Shown piece after piece: positions 6,548-6,806 of a stretch of 6,806 nt of DNA. A program made the position numbers and the translations under genes. The stretch's first letter is position 1. Each line of letters starts with the position of its first letter. Source of the stretch: Actinomycetes bacterium (GTDB taxonomy: Bacteria > Actinomycetota > Acidimicrobiia > Acidimicrobiales > RAAP-2); assembly GCA_021807655.1 (NCBI GenBank), contig JAKBCT010000003.1:37197-44002 (forward strand), given 5' to 3'. The notes below the pieces were generated by a model. The model worked only from the letters and a program-made list of their open reading frames with translations. It was not told the origin of the DNA and did no database searches.

Positions 6548-6578
6548 CCTGGAGACCGACCCGCTCCAGGTTTCCTTT
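6548..6578 (+). terminator. Candidate rho-independent terminator
   Basis: CCTGGAG (6548-6554), a 9-nt loop and CTCCAGG (6564-6570) form a perfect 7-bp stem. It can extend with GGA/TCC across a small internal loop. It is followed by TTTCCTTT (6571-6578), an interrupted T-tract on the plus strand. It lies about 160 nt after the FMN reductase stop and about 130 nt before the next start, a sensible place to end the efflux operon transcript. The broken T-run lowers confidence. Confidence 0.5.
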
Positions 6579-6645
6579 ACCGTAGGCGCTCAACACACGT
6601 GGTCTGGTTGACCGGCGACGGTTCGACGAAGGATCACCACATCGC

Positions 6646-6674
6646 TTGTTTTGAGCCACACGGTGCAGTAACTT
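6646..6674 (+). promoter_or_regulatory. Putative promoter of the last gene
   Basis: TTGTTT (6646-6651) and TAACTT (6669-6674) are separated by 17 nt. This is the standard spacing, and the -10 fits TANNNT. Transcription would start near 6681, giving a leader of about 22 nt that includes the Shine-Dalgarno. Both boxes are only moderate matches. Confidence 0.45.
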
Positions 6675-6687
6675 TGTGGCACAAAGT
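6671..6687. promoter_or_regulatory. Perfect 17-bp palindrome, probable operator
   Basis: ACTTTGTG, one G, then CACAAAGT: eight of eight arm positions match. The single-base centre makes a full RNA hairpin impossible and points to a dimeric DNA-binding protein. It overlaps the proposed -10 and transcription start of the gene at 6703, a repressor-like location. TTGTG/CACAA half-sites recall Rex, but Rex sites have a longer A/T spacer. The binding protein is unknown. Confidence 0.65.
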
Positions 6688-6702
6688 AAATAGGGGGACG
6701 TG

Positions 6703-6806
6703 ATGCACCCAGAGGACGATCAACCAAACCTTGTACCCGAAGAGGGCGATGAGACGATTGATCCGCGAATCGCGGCGCAGTTGCTGACAGCGACAAACAA
6801 ACGTGC
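6703..6806 (+). CDS. Unrecognised protein, N-terminal fragment cut by the window end
   Basis: The frame MHPEDDQPNLVPEEGDETID, then PRIAAQLLTATNKR, is open to the end of the window: 34 complete codons and two bases of the next. AGGGGG at 6692-6697 is a strong Shine-Dalgarno, 5 nt from ATG 6703; an in-frame GTG at 6700 directly precedes it and is too close to be preferred. The first 20 residues are acidic and probably disordered, and the next part may begin a helix. No family is recognisable from so little. The ribosome binding site, the promoter-like pair and the palindrome upstream support a real, regulated gene. A minus-strand frame across the same bases (6796-6590) has no such signals and is taken as a shadow. 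Confidence 0.6.
   Translation, partial: MHPEDDQPNLVPEEGDETIDPRIAAQLLTATNKR

Larger units (their letters stand above)
6386..6702 (+). other. Gene-poor intergenic region (about 317 nt)
   Basis: No convincing gene lies here. The one minus-strand frame (6659-6396, 87 codons) begins with a GTG lacking a Shine-Dalgarno, is very Arg-rich and shows no motif. A 31-codon plus-strand frame from ATG 6438 also looks accidental. The region holds two hairpins (6404-6436 and 6548-6570) and, at its right end, a promoter-like pair with an overlapping palindrome. I found no tRNA; the GGTTCGA near 6620 lacks a paired T-stem. An unannotated small RNA cannot be excluded. Confidence 0.6.

Noticed and set aside
6610..6640. 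GGTTCGA resembling a tRNA T-loop
   Set aside because: The flanking bases do not form a 5-bp T-stem, and no acceptor or anticodon arm can be found around it.
6396..6659. Minus-strand open frame of 87 codons in the intergenic region
   Set aside because: Arg-rich composition, no motif, GTG start without a ribosome binding site, and it runs through the terminator-like hairpin. It looks like a chance open frame in GC-rich DNA.

Overview
The window is GC-rich, densely coded DNA that most resembles an actinobacterial chromosome, perhaps class Acidimicrobiia. The evidence is a GTP-type phosphoenolpyruvate carboxykinase of mycobacterial style, frequent GTG starts, two genes that look leaderless (a -10-like box 6-8 nt before a GTG), and MFS and NDH-2 proteins of actinobacterial character. 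The class-level placement is an impression, not a computed result.

Layout. (1) 1-516, plus strand: the C-terminal 171 codons of GTP-dependent PEP carboxykinase, cut by the window edge. It converges on the next gene with one base between the stop codons. (2) 4185-518, minus strand: four genes in tight order that could form one transcript: a TetR-type regulator, a small exported cysteine-containing protein that overlaps the regulator by 4 nt, a 12-helix-type MFS permease, and a type II NADH dehydrogenase. The permease may also have its own promoter. (3) 4186-4320: a 135-nt divergent intergenic region with a 24-bp imperfect inverted repeat, a plausible operator for the TetR protein. (4) 4321-6385, plus strand: a two-gene unit of a DHA2-type drug:H+ antiporter and an NADPH-dependent FMN reductase, 1 nt apart. 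(5) 6386-6702: a gene-poor stretch with a G+C-rich hairpin, a terminator-like hairpin, and a promoter-like pair whose -10 box is overlapped by a perfect 17-bp palindrome. (6) 6703 to the end, plus strand: the first 34 complete codons of an unrecognised acidic protein, truncated by the window.

How the genes fit together: the middle of the window reads as a TetR-controlled divergent efflux locus. The regulator lies back-to-back with a multidrug-type exporter and a flavin reductase that could handle a redox-active compound such as a quinone or nitroaromatic, though the substrate is unknown. NDH-2 and PEP carboxykinase are core energy and central-carbon enzymes. I see no CRISPR array, insertion sequence, tRNA or rRNA. 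Nothing here amounts to a clearly new system. The items most worth a second look are the palindromic operator before the last gene, the putative TetR operator, and the small exported cysteine protein coupled to the regulator.
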